A stretch of 64,000 nt of DNA from Cololabis saira (GCF_033807715.1 NC_084590.1:8012327-8076326), one strand, 5' to 3'. Shown: positions 1 to 49,249, counted from the stretch's first letter. Program-made: numbers and translations. The notes: generated from the sequence alone by a model not told the origin.

Positions 1-2305
1 TACAGGTACACACAACCTCACCACCGTCATACATGTACACACAACCAACCTCACCACCGTCATACAGGTACATACAACCAACCTCACCACCGTCATACAT
101 GTACACACAACCAACCTCACCACCGTCATACACGTACATACAACCAACCTCACCACCGTCATACATGTACACACAACCAACCTCACCACCGTCATACATG
201 TACACACAACCAACCTCACCACCGTCATACATGTACACACAACCAACCTCACCACCGTCATACATGTACACACAACCAACCTCACCACCGTCATACATGT
301 ACACACAACCAACCTCACCACCGTCATACAGGTACACACAACCTCACCACCGTCATACATGTACATACAACCAACCTCACCACCGTCATACATGTACACA
401 CAACCAACCTCACCACCGTCATACACGTACATACAACCAACCTCACCACCGTCATACATGTACACACAACCAACCTCACCACCGTCATACAGGTACACAC
501 AACCTCACCACCGTCATACATGTACATACAACCAACCTCACCACCGTCATACATGTACACACAACCAACCTCACCACCGTCATACATGTACACACAACCA
601 ACCTCACCACCGTCATACAGGTACATACAACCAACCTCACCACCGTCATACATGTACACACAACCAACCTCACCACCGTCATACATGTACACACAACCAA
701 CCTCACCACCGTCATACAGGTACAACCAACCTCACCACCGTCATACAGGTACACACAACCTCACCACCGTCATACATGTACATACAACCAACCTCACCAC
801 CGTCATACAGGTACATACAACCAACCTCACCACCGTCATACATGTACATACAACCAACCTCACCACCGTCATACATGTACATACAACCAACCTCACCACC
901 GTCATACAGGTACATACAACCAACCTCACCACCGTCATACAGGTACACACAACCTCACCACCGTCATACAGGTACACACAACCTCACCACCGTCATACAG
1001 GTACACACAACCAACCTCACCACCGTCATACATGTACACACAACCAACCTCACCACCGTCATACAGGTACATACAACCAACCTCACCACCGTCATACAGG
1101 TACACACAACCTCACCACCGTCATACATGTACACACAACCAACCTCACCACCGTCATACATGTACACACAACCAACCTCACCACCGTCATACAGGTACAC
1201 ACAACCTCACCACCGTCATACATGTACACACAACCAACCTCACCACCGTCATACAGGTACACACAACCTCACCACCGTCATACATGTACACACAACCAAC
1301 CTCACCACCGTCATACATGTACATACAACCAACCTCACCACCGTCATACATGTACACACAACCAACCTCACCACCGTCATACAGGTACACACAACCAACC
1401 TCACCACCGTCCTACAGGTACATACAACCAACCTCACCACCGTCATACAGGTACAACCAACCTCACCACCGTCATACAGGTACAACCAACCTCACCACCG
1501 TCATACAGGTACACACAACCTCACCACCGTCATACAGGTACACACAACCAACCTCACCACCGTCATACATGTACACACAACCAACCTCACCACCGTCATA
1601 CAGGTACATACAACCAACCTCACCACCGTCATACAGGTACACACAACCTCACCACCGTCATACATGTACACACAACCAACCTCACCACCGTCATACATGT
1701 ACACACAACCAACCTCACCACCGTCATACAGGTACACACAACCTCACCACCGTCATACATGTACACACAACCAACCTCACCACCGTCATACAGGTACACA
1801 CAACCTCACCACCGTCATACATGTACACACAACCAACCTCACCACCGTCATACATGTACACACAACCAACCTCACCACCGTCATACAGGTACACACAACC
1901 TCACCACCGTCATACATGTACACACAACCAACCTCACCACCGTCATACAGGTACACACAACCTCACCACCGTCATACATGTACACACAACCAACCTCACC
2001 ACCGTCATACATGTACATACAACCAACCTCACCACCGTCATACATGTACACACAACCAACCTCACCACCGTCATACAGGTACACACAACCAACCTCACCA
2101 CCGTCCTACAGGTACATACAACCAACCTCACCACCGTCATACAGGTACAACCAACCTCACCACCGTCATACATGTACACACAACCTCACCACCGTCATAC
2201 AGGTACACACAACCAACCTCACCACCGTCATACATGTACACACAACCTCACCACCGTCATACATGTACACACAACCAACCTCACCACCGTCATACAGGTA
2301 CACAC
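1..2305. repeat. Minisatellite, 33-bp and 29-bp units, about 70 copies, running off the left edge
   Basis: Units read like catacatgtacacacaaccaacctcaccaccgt (33 bp), shown here only as a type; the 29-bp form lacks the four bases ccaa. Units vary at few positions (catg/cagg, tacaca/tacata, cat/cct). Higher-order duplications are visible: 1187-1485 is repeated at 1881-2179 (offset 694) and 964-1200 at 1501-1737 (offset 537). The 33-bp unit has no stop codon in several frames, so long frames on both strands (His/Thr/Pro-rich or Tyr/Gly/Val-rich) are by-products, not genes. It lies in the intron before the first fat3 exon of the window. Confidence 0.97.
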
Positions 2306-2400
2306 TTCTGACACCAACCACGTCACTGAACAGAGGCCGGAAACCGCTGGACCCACGGCTGGGTCACTGCCCAGAGCTGGACCACCCCGGACTGAGAAAC

Positions 2401-2466
2401 CTCCGGTTCCAGTCCTGGTTCCAGTCCTGGTTCCAGTCCTGGTTCCAGTCCTGGTTCCAGTTCTTG
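2401..2466. repeat. 12-bp tandem repeat (ggttccagtcct)
   Basis: Five to six near-perfect copies of a 12-bp unit sit just beyond the end of the large minisatellite. Confidence 0.9.
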
Positions 2467-2492
2467 TAGTCCTGGTGGAGGAATTGCAACTA

Positions 2493-3033
2493 CCGTATTG
2501 GCCGGAAAATAAGACGACCCTGATTATAAGACGACCCCCTCTTTTTCAAGACTTAAGTTTGAAAAAAGACTTTTTGAACACCAAATTCAATTTTTATACA
2601 GAAAATAATTGCAGTACATCTGAAACAAATTATTATAACAATATATTCAAGAGAAAAAGCCTGTTATTTTGCCTCATTCAAATCATCATCTTGAAGTTTG
2701 CATCATAACTTCTCCTCAGCTGCTGGTTAACCTGGCTGATCTTCAAGTAGATTTTCTCCAGATTGTCGCTACGTTTCTCCCTTTTCTTATTTTATTCTCT
2801 TTTCTTTATCTCTTTTCTTATTTTATTCTCTTTTCCTTTTTACCGCTATTTTTTATTTTTCTTCTCGGTGACGGGTTGGCTTTGGCCTGGGGAGTTAAGT
2901 TCAGCATATGCTTTAGAGATATCTGGCACCATCTAGCGTTGTGAATGGGTGTAATGTCTAGACCCCGAATGGAAGACGACCCCCACTTATTTCAATGCAA
3001 AAAACACCGTCTTATATTCGGGCCAATACGGTA
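2493..3033 (+). mobile_element. TA-flanked MITE with ~25-bp terminal inverted repeats, copy A
   Basis: The left end accgtattggccggaaaata matches the reverse complement of the right end (tattcgggccaatacggt), and both ends are bordered by TA. The interior is AT-rich and non-coding. A second, inverted copy at 31356-31846 shares the termini and the interior around ttgaaaaaagactttttgaa. TA flanks suggest Tc1/mariner or pogo mobilisation, but the superfamily is an inference. Confidence 0.75.
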
Positions 3034-3214
3034 AATGCAGTTCTGGATCCAGACCCTAGAGGTCGGTAGAGGAACCGTAGGTCTGGATCTGGACCCTAGT
3101 GGTCGGTAGAGGAACCGCAGGTCTGGATCGGTACAGAACAGCATCATCTGGTTGTTTACTTTACGTGTTTACTTTTATTCACCATTGATTCTTCTTCTAT
3201 GCCAATCTTTCCAG

Positions 3215-39216
<36,002 letters not shown>

Positions 39217-41195
39217 AAGATGTTCAAGAAGGTCGAAGCAGGTAGAAAGCTCAAGGACGGAGACGTTTCATCTGCACAGCTCAACCACCTTCCAGACATA
39301 AACAGTCATTTTAAAACCACGCTTTTATACTTCACACGTACTGTACTCCCCCAAAACCACGACCGGCCATGCAAGCGTGTGGTTCCTGGTCGGATGGGGA
39401 TGTAGTGGTGAAGGTAAAATGGTTTGATTAAGAATGTAAAGAGACGTTAGTTCAGGAGATGTGCTACTAACGGACACCTAAACCAGCCGATGCCTGTAGG
39501 CCCGGCCCATCTGCGACCTAAACGGGCCCCATGTTTCAGGCCCTTTAGTCGTCAGATGGCCCTCGCATGCAGATGTGGGCTGGGAAAAGACCACCTCGCA
39601 GAATCCAAGCCACTTCCACCCACGGTGAGGGTACAGAGTTGGGCTGAAACCTCGCTCTGAACTGGCACAACAGTTTTTTTAATACAACGAAAAAACATTT
39701 TCTTTCATCTTTGCTTTGTAACGTTTACAGAACCAGCAGGACCTCACTGTTCGCTCCAGAAAACTGTGACGTCACAGTTCAAACATGAATGTGTCTACTG
39801 TTGAGTTTCCTCAGTTGTGCCCTGGACCTGCACCACATCCCCGGATCATGACACTGCCACCGCCGTGCTGGAGCACAGCTGCAGAGGCAGGACAGGTGAA
39901 ACCCGCTGGAACAGATAGGTTCTCTGATCTCCATCTCAGTCACAACATGCCCCCCGACGCTGCTCTTCAGATGGTTTCTTAGGCCCCGTTTACACTTCTC
40001 ATCATCTCGATCATTTCTCAAAGTGGAGATTTGCAAAAACTCTGTCTTCACGTTTACTTGTAAACAGAGGGAAACGGGCATTTAGGCTTCAGAACGTCAC
40101 ATTATGGGACAGAAACGTCACCAGCGTCATGTGTGCGACCTGTGTTTACAATTTGTTTGGCCACCATCAATATTTTGTTGTATTTTACTTGTTTTATATT
40201 CTAACTCGGCCAGCATGACTTTATGCTTCTCGTTACACTGCCCCCTGTAGGTTTGGCAGCTCATTGCACCCCTTAACAGCGTATTTATGCAGGTTCCTGT
40301 AAATGATGGTATTTTTCAAAACGTAGAGGGGGAAATATCCATTTTTGTAAATACCCGGCTATGTGTAAAAATGGCCTTAGTGGATCATAGTTCTGGAGGG
40401 AAAAGTAGGGTTCTCCTGGCAGCTACCAGCTGGTCGGAGCTCCGTCAGCAGCGGTGACATCAACCAGATCCTCCTGACCTTTGGGTGAAGTCGTTGATCC
40501 AAGGGCTCTCCCTTGCTTTTTCCTCCAGAACGGTGAATGTTGGACAGGTGTTTGAAATAAAGACTTTATAATAGTTGTTGTGACTTAAATGAAGATCAGA
40601 TCAATTTTCATCATCAATAAATGCAGAGAATGGACTCGTTCCAGGGGTTCCTGTTACTGTAACCGCCATGTTTGTGATGGAGCAAGACCACAAGTCCTCT
40701 TCAGTTTTGCACTCATCGGTCCATAGCAGAGTGTCCTCAGAGAGACGGGTCCACAGCTGTCGTAAACGGCCACAGGACTCTATATCTCCACCTACGTTTC
40801 ATAGTTGGTGCTACAGGAAGCGTCAGTCCTGGACGTCCCCCACGCGCCACGTGGTGGGTTGTTTCGGCCCATTTTCCGTCGCAGCTGACTGAGACTGAAA
40901 CATGAGGTCTGCAGACCAGGGCCAGTAGGTCAGGACCACCATCCTCTTTGGTTTATTTCCAACCTTTTTAAAAACAAATGTATGTAGTTTAAAACATGGT
41001 TTGTGATATTGTTTTAAAAAAAAAAATCACTAAATTAAAGCCACTCTGCAGTAATAGTTCATCTGACCACAGGGGGCATCGCATCACAAGAACGTTCATG
41101 GGGGATCCTCTGGCGTTGGACGATAGACTGGATCCAATTCAATTCGTATTTATATAGCGTCTATTACAACAGAAGTTGTCTCTAGGATGTTTCCA

Positions 41196-42021
41196 GGTAG
41201 GGTCGCCACCCATCCCTTGAAATATGGAATTGTTACGTAATTGGGAATTCAAAGTTGCATTCCGTAATGAACCAATACGGACATATTATATTATATATTA
41301 TTTATTGATGTCATAATATACGGGTGAAGGTCAGAAAATTTGAACATATTGCAAAACTTATTTCCCACTACATTCAAAGTGAGATATTTCAAGCCTTTAT
41401 TTGTTATAATTTTGATGATTATGGCTCACAGTTTATGAAAACCCCAAATAAAAAATCTCAAAAAATTTGAATATTTTATTAAATCAATAAACAATTCAAT
41501 CATCAAAATTATAACAAATAAAGGTTTAACATATCTTGCTTTGCATGTAATGAAACGATGTAATATATTAGTTTCACCTTTTAAGTTGAATTATTGAAAT
41601 AAATGAACATTTCCACCTTCACCTGTAGGCTATATTCTACATCTTGACTGATGTGGACATACTTACTTACTTACATTTTATTTGAAAGATACCATGTGTA
41701 ATTAAAAACATAAATGCAAACATTTGATGCATTGCACCAGAGTTAGCCTTAGGCTAATTTGCATCTGCAGTCCCTTGGTACAAATAAATACGTAGCATAG
41801 GAGGCTATTTCAGCTGCTAGTATAGTTGGCTGTCTGTACAGTCATGCAAGTTCAATCCTATTAAAGCACTTTAAACTTTAAATCAAAGCATTTTGTTTTT
41901 TCATATAAAATACACATTTTTATGCAGTTTAGAAGTTTTGGGGATGGCCCTTTTTTTTTTGGCGCCTGTGCTGCTGAAATCGGGGCGTCCCTTATTTCTA
42001 TTTCTGAAAGGTGGAAACCCT
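41196..42021. mobile_element. Probable hAT-like element with taggg-type ends
   Basis: The left end tagggtcgccacccatccct and the right end (inverse of agggttTCCACCTTTCAG) share tagggt..ccacc. No target duplication was evident. It contains the nested palindrome at 41330-41640. Confidence 0.4.
41330..41640. mobile_element. Snapback MITE, distant relative of the 15578-17704 family
   Basis: Arms cctttatttgttataatttt (41384) and aaaattataacaaataaagg (41505) are inverted. gatgattatggctcacagtt between them parallels gctgattatggcttacagct at 17470. Confidence 0.6.
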
Positions 42022-43687
42022 AGGAACCGTCCACCCCTGAACTCAGTTTGAAAGACCAGTTGTTGCCCCTGGTGTAGCACCCAGGGGAGCGACCTGGTAT
42101 TGCAACGGCTGCCGGACCGCCAACACTCATTGGGGGAAGTGGCGTCCCCATGTGGTCAGAGGTGGTACTGCAGAGACAGGCTTTAAAACACAAAAGGAAA
42201 TGCAAAAAAAAAAGTCATCTAATTAAGTTGCCATGGTAACGGAAACCCTGCGAACGTCGCCTGGCAGCCACTGTAGCATCGGTAATTTATTTATTTAATG
42301 TCTATAAAATCTTTGTTGTGAATGTCGGAGAAGTGATGTTTTGTTTTCCACGAGCAGGAAGTGCTCCATCTGTGGCCCCTCTGGGATATGAGCGGGTTGA
42401 AGGGGGGCTCCGGTCACCGGGGCTCCGTGGGAACCAGCCTAGGCGGTTCTGCTCCGCTTCATGGACAGTGAATTGGCCCGTAACGGGTGTCACTCCTGGG
42501 TCACGCGGGTCCGGAACCCAACTGGGGGACTCGCATGGACTTAGCATAGTGCTAGCATGGCCCTAGCATAGCGCTAGCATAGCGCCAGCGGCCCGTCCCA
42601 CACACGGGGCACCGGTTCTCTCTCAGCCGGGCCTCGGGTCCAGCCGCCGGCTGGACGTCACTGCCTTTCACAGTCTCTGTTTCAGAAGAATGTAAAAATA
42701 CGGATGTTCCCTCCGCGTCGCCCGTCCCGCCGACTCGATGACCAGCCTTCTTCAGGTTTCCCTCTGTTTCCTGTGATCTGTTTCACGTTTTCCAAACGTC
42801 CGCGTCCCCCCAGCTTTGCTGCATTTGGGACGCATGGCCGCGTGTCCAGAGGAAGCTGTACGGTTACCTGATCCCCCTGCGGGTTGGGCCTCGGGTCCGA
42901 CTCCCCCCCGTCCCGTTTTCTGGACAGACTCTGTGTTTCTGTGTAAATCTGTGTACATAGCTGATTGTTAAATGCAGATTTTGTAGATATGGGACTGCAG
43001 TCCGGAGCTGCCCGTGGGTTCCTCTCGCACTTTGACGCGACTGCGGAGATTCTGGGAAACCCGTTCGGGCCTCCTTGCTTCTCTGCCTCTAACTCTTGGT
43101 TCAAGTTGTTTTTGATGCTTTTAGCGTTGGTTTTTTTATTCCTCGCGGAGGACGGTTCAGTCAAATAACCGAACTGTGTACAGTTTAAAATCCTGATGTT
43201 ACATCTGTGGGTAAATGAATGTGGTAACGAGGACTCCTTTTGTTCACTCCTTTTCATCTGGAATGTTTGTTTTTCATTTGTTTTCAGAAACAGAGAGAAA
43301 ACTGCCTCCCGTCTGCATACATTTAATAAATATGAAGGACAAAACCGGTGTTTTTGCTTTCTTTACAGTGAACAATAAGTAAAATAAATCCATCGTCTGT
43401 ACCTATTTATTCAGTTCAGTTTTGGTTATACAGCATCTATCACAACAAGTTGTCTCCGGGATCTTTCCAGAGACATGGGGGGTATTCCAAGAAGGAGGTT
43501 TAACAAACAAACACTGAGTTAAAGTCTCATCTTGAGGTTACTTGAACCCATGACGACTAAACCCGCTCAGTTGGTTCCAACACACCGGTTATGAATTAAC
43601 TCAACTAACCCCCGATTGGTTAACCCAGAGTTGTGCGGTTCCCGGTGAATCTATAAAGACATCTATCGAGGGTCGAAAATCGAAAAG

Positions 43688-44925
43688 ATGGCACGACGAA
43701 GAGCAACATATTTCACTGAGATGGAGCAGCAAGTCCTCCTCGAGGCGTACGAGGAGAGGCCAGTGATCATGAAAAAAAGTAACACCAATTCATCTGCCAA
43801 AGCCCGTGATATGGCTTTGCAGAGAATTACTGAGCGCGTCAATGCGTAAGTTTAGTCCATTATGTGAATTTTATATTAAATTAAATCCTGTTTTCTTATT
43901 AATATGATGCTTTCTAATACAGACTACTTGTCACTGATTTATTTATTAGATGTAACCCCGGTGGGCAGAAAAGAACCTAGAAACAGGTCAAAATGAAATA
44001 TAAAAACATTGTCCAAATTGGTAAGTATTTTTTTCGGATATCATGTCTCCCATATGGGCCTTTTATTGTCATGCTCCAACAAGATGCATCTATTTTAAAG
44101 CTAATAAGTCTGCAGAGGCGAGAAGGATGGAGCGCAGGGGTAACTGAGCCCCTCACCCCTGTCGAGGAGCTGCAGTAACAGTGAATCGGGGCCGGCCGAT
44201 GATGGAGGGGATTCCTGGGGGGGACGTCATCAGAGCCGGCCACCTCCCAGGAGCAGCACACCCCTCTTGTCCAATGTATTTTTCCTAATTATGCCTAATA
44301 GTCAGCCCTTCATGTATCCAGTATGACCTATTGCTGTTTCCTAGGCTTATTTAATATAAAATATTCAATTATCTTTTAAATTACCATATTGTATATTGTG
44401 TTGTGTTGCTTTTACACGAAAATGACCAATTTGTCAACGTCTTAGTTCAAGGTGGAGTACTGCTGCTGGTGGAGCAGCCACCACCCATAGATGCTGATAC
44501 TGCTGCTGTAAGTCCTCATTTCAGTGTTTTAGGCTATTAATTAAGCCCACAGCCAGTAGCCATTTTGTTTTCTACAGGAGGAGGATGATCAAACCCTCTC
44601 GGCCATAGAGGAGCCACCAACACTCTCTACAGAGAGAGATCAATTTCAAATGATTCAACCTACAGTTCAGTCTTCACAAATTAAAGTTAAATGAATATGT
44701 ACTTCAGACTGATAACGAGGCAGATGCTGAGGAGCCTGCTACAAGCTCCAATCAATACAGCAACGTAAGAATTAATCATAGTTTATGAATAAATGGGCCA
44801 AACTCCATCATGGCTGCTTTGTTATTTTAGATGTCAGCAAAGGAACTCTACAGGGTCCATCTGCAGCGCCAGATAGCCAAGGCTGATCTGGAGATGGAAT
44901 ATTTAAAACTTAAAAATTGAGGTAA
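43688..44925 (+). pseudogene. Harbinger Myb/SANT-like DNA-binding protein, interrupted
   Basis: Exon 1 (43688-43845) reads MARRRATYFTEMEQQVLLEA, then YEERPVIMKKSNTN and QRITERVNA, with donor gtaag. After acceptor ag at 43948-43949 the frame continues CNPGGQKRT and meets TAG at 43978-43980, followed by KQVKMKYKNIVQI. Relatives normally have a Trp at that stop position, so a nonsense change is likely. Further short exon-like pieces (for example KELYRVHLQRQIAKADLEME-like codons at 44830-44910) fit the C-terminal coiled region. Members of this family help the nuclease bind the transposon ends. Confidence 0.7.
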
Positions 44926-45069
44926 AGAAAATGATGTGCATAACAAACTGTCAGTGATTCCATTATTGTATTTTTAATACAATGTTTCTCTTTTCAGGCA
45001 ATGAAGCAAAAAAAAAATGGGCAAATGAATTGAAAAAATAAAGTGAAAACTGTCAACTGTGTTTCTTTA

Positions 45070-46363
45070 TTTGAAATGATTGAGACAGATTTGATCACGC
45101 ACTCTGTGACCATCCGCCATGTCAACCTGCTGCTGAAATGGTTCCTCCGGTACTGGCTCCTCAATGACTGGAGTCAATTCATTGCGCAATGTGGCAATGT
45201 TGTGCAATATGGCACATGCAACAATGATATCCCAGCCCAGTCTGGGCAGACCCTCAGCCTGCACAAGCACTGAAACCTCTCCTTGAGAATCCCAAAAGTC
45301 ATCTCAATTTCTCCCCGGGTTCTGCTGTGAGCCACGTTGAATCGCGTTTGTGCTCCAGCATCCGGATCGGGGTAATGAGCGTGGGGAGGCACGGATATCC
45401 TCTAGCCCCAGAATATAGCCATCAAATTCTCCTGCAATTGCACATATAACAAAGTTAGACACATGAATATTTGCAAAACTGATCAATATAATATTAGTAA
45501 TATAACGCACTCTGTAGACATTTGATGCTCAAATTTGATTCCCTACATCATGGACAGAGCCTGGCCATCTCGCCTCCATGTTGGATATTAGATTTCCAGC
45601 ATCGCATATCATCTGGCAAATGAAAAAATACATTTTCAAACATCATTAAGAGAGCGCTCAAAAATAAAAGCAGCTTACAGTTCCATTATACCTACTTGGA
45701 CATTGATGCTGTGGAAACCTTTCCTGTTAACAAAGTCGGCCTCATTTTGGGATGGTGCTGTAATTGGCACATGCATCCCATCGATGCCTCTAATAACGTT
45801 TGGAAAGCCTGCAATATAGCCAATGCTCATTAAATGTAATCTCACCAGCAAAGATTTCTGTGCATATTTGAGAAACCTAAGCGATGCTGACCTGCCAGTT
45901 GATGGAACTCCGTCTTAATGACCCTCGTAGGTTTGTGGCCAGGAAAACGAATAAAGTTGTGCATGAAGCGCTTTAGCGCAAGGCACACTTTACACACCGA
46001 CCTGCAGGCAGTTGCTTTTCCTATGTGTTCAGCATCTCCAACACTGTACAGGAAACACCCAGATGCAAAAAAACGAAGAGCAATGCACATTGTTTGCAGC
46101 GAAGAGAGGGCAGACCCACGATGGGTAACGTTTGCAATATATGGATGGAGAAGGTTACTCAAATAAATCAGGGATTCTGCTGAAAAACGGTAGCGCTCTC
46201 GCAAATACTCATCGGGGAAAGATAAAATGTCATACCGTGGTCTTATCACCCTCTCACAGTGAATTGCACAAACAATTTGAGCTTCTATGTCGATAATGGG
46301 ACCTGGGAACTCAAAATGAAATATTTTCTTACTGAAAAATGAAATATCTTGGTGCGAACTCAT
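45070..46363 (-). pseudogene. HARBI1-like PIF-Harbinger transposase, interrupted
   Basis: The minus-strand pieces in order are: 46363-45895 (MSSHQDISFFSKK... RYRFSAESLIYLSNLL... IGKATACRSVCKVCLALKRF ... FHQLAG) with donor gtcagc; 45808-45690 ([16 protein letters not shown], first catalytic Asp); 45612-45535 (MICDAGNLISNMEARWPGSV HD, second Asp region); and 45432-45070 (GEFDGYILG, NVAHSRTRGEIEMTFGILKE with the catalytic Glu, DIIVACAILHNIATL). A short deletion after VHD shifts the frame, and the fourth piece also changes frame near 45390. It is therefore not functional. Confidence 0.75.
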
Positions 46364-46600
46364 TCAACACAAAACCAATGAAGTCAATGCTGCAATGCTT
46401 TCATTAACCGATCCACACAGCAGTTAAACATAAACTTGACCATATTAAGCAGCATTTCACAAACTATGAAAGCAAATAAAACATTTCACCGACCACTGGC
46501 GTCTTTGGACTGAATCCATGAGTGGACTCGGAGCTTCTTTCCTCTGAAGTTTGTTTGTTTGACTAACTGAGCTTCCCCCAGTCTTTCTCAGCTGCTCACA

Positions 46601-47860
46601 ATCAGTGATAATGACTGATCAGGTGACCAGCAGCCTGCTTGCTGCTACTGGTGCATTCTGGGAAGTGTAGTTGGGACCCATTCCTGAGATTCAGCTCAAC
46701 AATCATAAGGGGGGATCCTCCTGCTGAAAACCAGCCGGGTAGAGCAGGAAAAAGAGACAGAGGAAAGAGAGGATGAAGAACAGAGAGAGGAGAGACACAG
46801 ATTTATTGTCAAAGGTACAAAAGAGCAGATATATTAGTATTAATGATCCGTTAACTGTTGGATGTAAAACACTTAAATCATTGATAATATTGCACCTGAA
46901 GAAGGTAAAACCGAAGCGTCCTGGAGAGACAGGCCAGCTGTCACGGACCAGAGGAGAGAGTGCAGGACAGCTGAGAACGGGGAGCAAAAGTCATCTCCAA
47001 ATGAAACCTTTAAAGAAACCCTTCCCACTTACATCACTGACTACGTTTACATGCAGTCAAAATTGGGGTTATTACTAATATTCCGGTTACTGAAACATTC
47101 TGAATATTCCGATTCCATGCGTGAGCAAACAGGGTTATCCCTGTATACATGGTAATTAATCATTCGGGATATCCCGATCAAACCAGACCATTAGGGAAGA
47201 CAATCTAAATATATCTGAACTCATTATATAATGCAAATCAGGTTGCTTAAAAGTTGGTGGGGACAATTTGAGCCTCCTGAAAAGTTGGTAGTGTTATGTC
47301 CCTACCGTCCCTATGCAAACCTACACCCTTGCTTTCTCCCCGGGACGACGGCGCAGGTTGACCCGGCGATCACATCTCTACTCCGGCCGTGAGCTGCTGC
47401 TGCTGCGCCCCGGCCCGGCGGCTCTTCTGCTCCCCGAAAACATCCCAGCAAATTTCTTAATAGGCGTTATTTGGATAAACTGAGGCCAGGTTGGGGATCT
47501 TAACGGTTACTTTTACGCCTGATAAAATATTAAAACTTAATAAAGTGGCATATTAACAGCGCTACAGCGGAAATTAAAACAGCTTTTAGCTCTCGGCTTC
47601 TGCTGTCGTTTTGGTGCGAAATGCATTCTGGGATACTTGGCTGCTACTGCTGTGTGAACGGTCTGCTGGAGCGGCTACTGAATTGATTGAGTGATTTCGA
47701 ATACAGCCATATTTTAAGAAGTTCTTAAGTAGGAAAAATAAGAAATTCGTAAGAAATGACATTTCTTAAGATCGTTCTTAAGAACATATTGGTGAATCCA
47801 TCTCCTGGTCCTGGTCTGCTGAGACGTGTCTACGGGACAAAATAACACCTGGAAATGTTC
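46601..47860. other. Intergenic sequence with a truncated MITE
   Basis: 47038-47187 repeats the left half of the MITE at 23583. 47340-47450 is GC-rich (cgggacgacggcgcaggttg). 47700-47790 contains inverted ttcttaag motifs typical of a DNA-transposon end (attcaccaatatgttcttaa inverted). No gene was recognised. Confidence 0.45.
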
Positions 47861-47876
47861 ACGATTGGCGCTTTTC

Positions 47877-48280
47877 CACTAGTACCTACTCAGCCCGACT
47901 CGACTTGCCTTGGCGCTTTTCCACCAGGGGTCTAACCTGCAGAGTAGATACTTTTCTGTAACTATTCTGCTGAGGTTCTAAGCTGCTGAGTCGGCTGTAT
48001 CTGACATCATCACACTACAGGCCACTGATTGGTCGGGGGTTGGAGTCAGACGTCTGAGTCAGGAGGAGGCAATCAGAGAAAGAGCAACTCTGACGGATTC
48101 TGGTTCATTTTATTCAACAGGCAATGTCAGTACAAACATCTGTTTGGGGATCCAACTCTGAGGGTCAGATGTTCATAAACCTGGTGCTGAGGAGAGAATT
48201 AAAAAGGGATCTAGACGGAGATAAGGAACGACCAGATCTACCAGGAGCTCTGTCTCTTCATAGCTGCTCACGGATCCAGA
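47877..48280. mobile_element. Harbinger-like non-autonomous element, left part
   Basis: Begins ggcgcttttccactagtacc with tactcagcc, the same end as 3463-4922. It continues through gtcagacgtctgagtcagga to accagatctaccaggagctc. An internal second copy of ggcgcttttccaccaggggt lies at 47912. The right end is missing. Confidence 0.6.
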
Positions 48281-48654
48281 TGACTTTTCAGCAGCAGAGA
48301 CAAACAAACAAAATTCAAAAGCGTAGCTGCTTGGCGTCAGCTAATGGGGATCCTTTTAAATACACAAATAAACACATCTTTTAATATCAAGATCTAGTTT
48401 GTTTTAATCATTTTAAATCCTGACAGACCTGGATATGCAACTGCTTACCTGCTATTGTTTTTTTTTATATATTGGTTGAATCCTCCGTTTGATAAATGTG
48501 TTCTGCTCTTCCTGTGTTGATTACCTCACTGCAGTGTGTGTGTGTGTGTGGGGGGGGGGGGGGGACACATGCGACCTCATCGGGACCTGAAGGAATGTCT
48601 TATCTGGTTCAGGCTGTGGTGGGAATGATAATAATCTATATTTAAACAGCACTT

Positions 48655-49170
48655 GTGCAAATAAAGTGTTTATCTTATCTTACTGAATGGTCTTGGACCA
48701 AAATACGTGCTGGATCTGTTAGTTCCTATGAAGCTCCCAGACCCCTGAGGTTCATCTGGATCTGTTAGTTCCTATGAAGCTCCCAGACCCCTGAGGTTCA
48801 TCTGGATCTGGTTTGTTGTGGTTCCAGAACCAGAACCAAGCAAGGTTTCTGCAGCGTTCAGTTATTCTGCTCCTCACCGGTGGAACAAACTTCCTGTAGA
48901 CCTGAGGTCTGCTCCAACTGTAGATCCTTTAAATCAGGATAAAAACATTACTGTTTACTGAAGCTACTCCTAAATTAAATACTTACCTGCTGTAGTCTAC
49001 TGCCCTTACTTTTTAACAACTTGTGCTTTTTATTATTTTACCTGTTTTCTTATCTTTTTATTTGTTATTTACTGTTTTAATTGTGTCGTGCTGTTTTTAA
49101 TTTTGATTTAAAGCACTTTGAATTACCTTGTGCCATACAAATAAACTTGCCTTGCCTTGAACACAACAGC
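48655..49170 (+). mobile_element. L2-like LINE 3' end, including a 51-bp tandem duplication
   Basis: The + strand reads LGPKYVLDLLVPMKLPDP before stops, then SRTRTKQG. The 3' end gcactttgaattaccttgtg with aaataaacttgccttgcctt is the usual end of fish L2-type LINEs. ggatctgttagttcctatga to gaggttcatct is repeated in tandem at about 48714-48804. Confidence 0.68.
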
Positions 49171-49249
49171 AGAGAATCCTTTCGATTCAGCATTAAAAGC
49201 ACTTGAATTGAACTCCAAATGAATCCAGTTCACATGAAGCCAATGACCA

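Larger units (their letters stand above)
39217..43470 (+). other. fat3 3'UTR and/or intergenic region with candidate polyadenylation signals
   Basis: Directly after the fat3 stop. AATAAA hexamers occur at 40556-40561 and 43325-43330, each in AT-rich context, so the 3'UTR could be about 1.35 or about 4.1 kb; other sites cannot be excluded. Insertions in this stretch (41330-41640 palindrome, 41196-42021 TIR-like element) imply that the longer 3'UTR, if real, contains transposons. Confidence 0.45.
43475..46600. mobile_element. Decayed PIF-Harbinger transposon with convergent Myb-like and nuclease genes
   Basis: A left end of the type ggggggtattccaagaagga with ggtttaacaaac fits fish Harbinger termini. 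A Myb/SANT-like gene runs rightward and a HARBI1-like nuclease gene leftward, the usual two-gene content. A matching right terminus was not found; a loose counterpart (gtttgtttgactaactgagc with ttccccc) lies near 46550-46578. Both genes are damaged. Confidence 0.78.

Noticed and set aside
1..2305. CRISPR array (regular ~30-bp repeats)
   Set aside because: Units are contiguous with no unique spacers; the genome is a vertebrate.
33..2708. An 891-codon frame and several other long frames on both strands over the left-edge repeat
   Set aside because: They arise because the 33-bp unit is a multiple of three and has no stop codons; the products are pure repeats and continue into unrelated MITE sequence.
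41196..42021. hAT element with clear target duplication
   Set aside because: Flanking octamers do not match, so it is listed only as probable.
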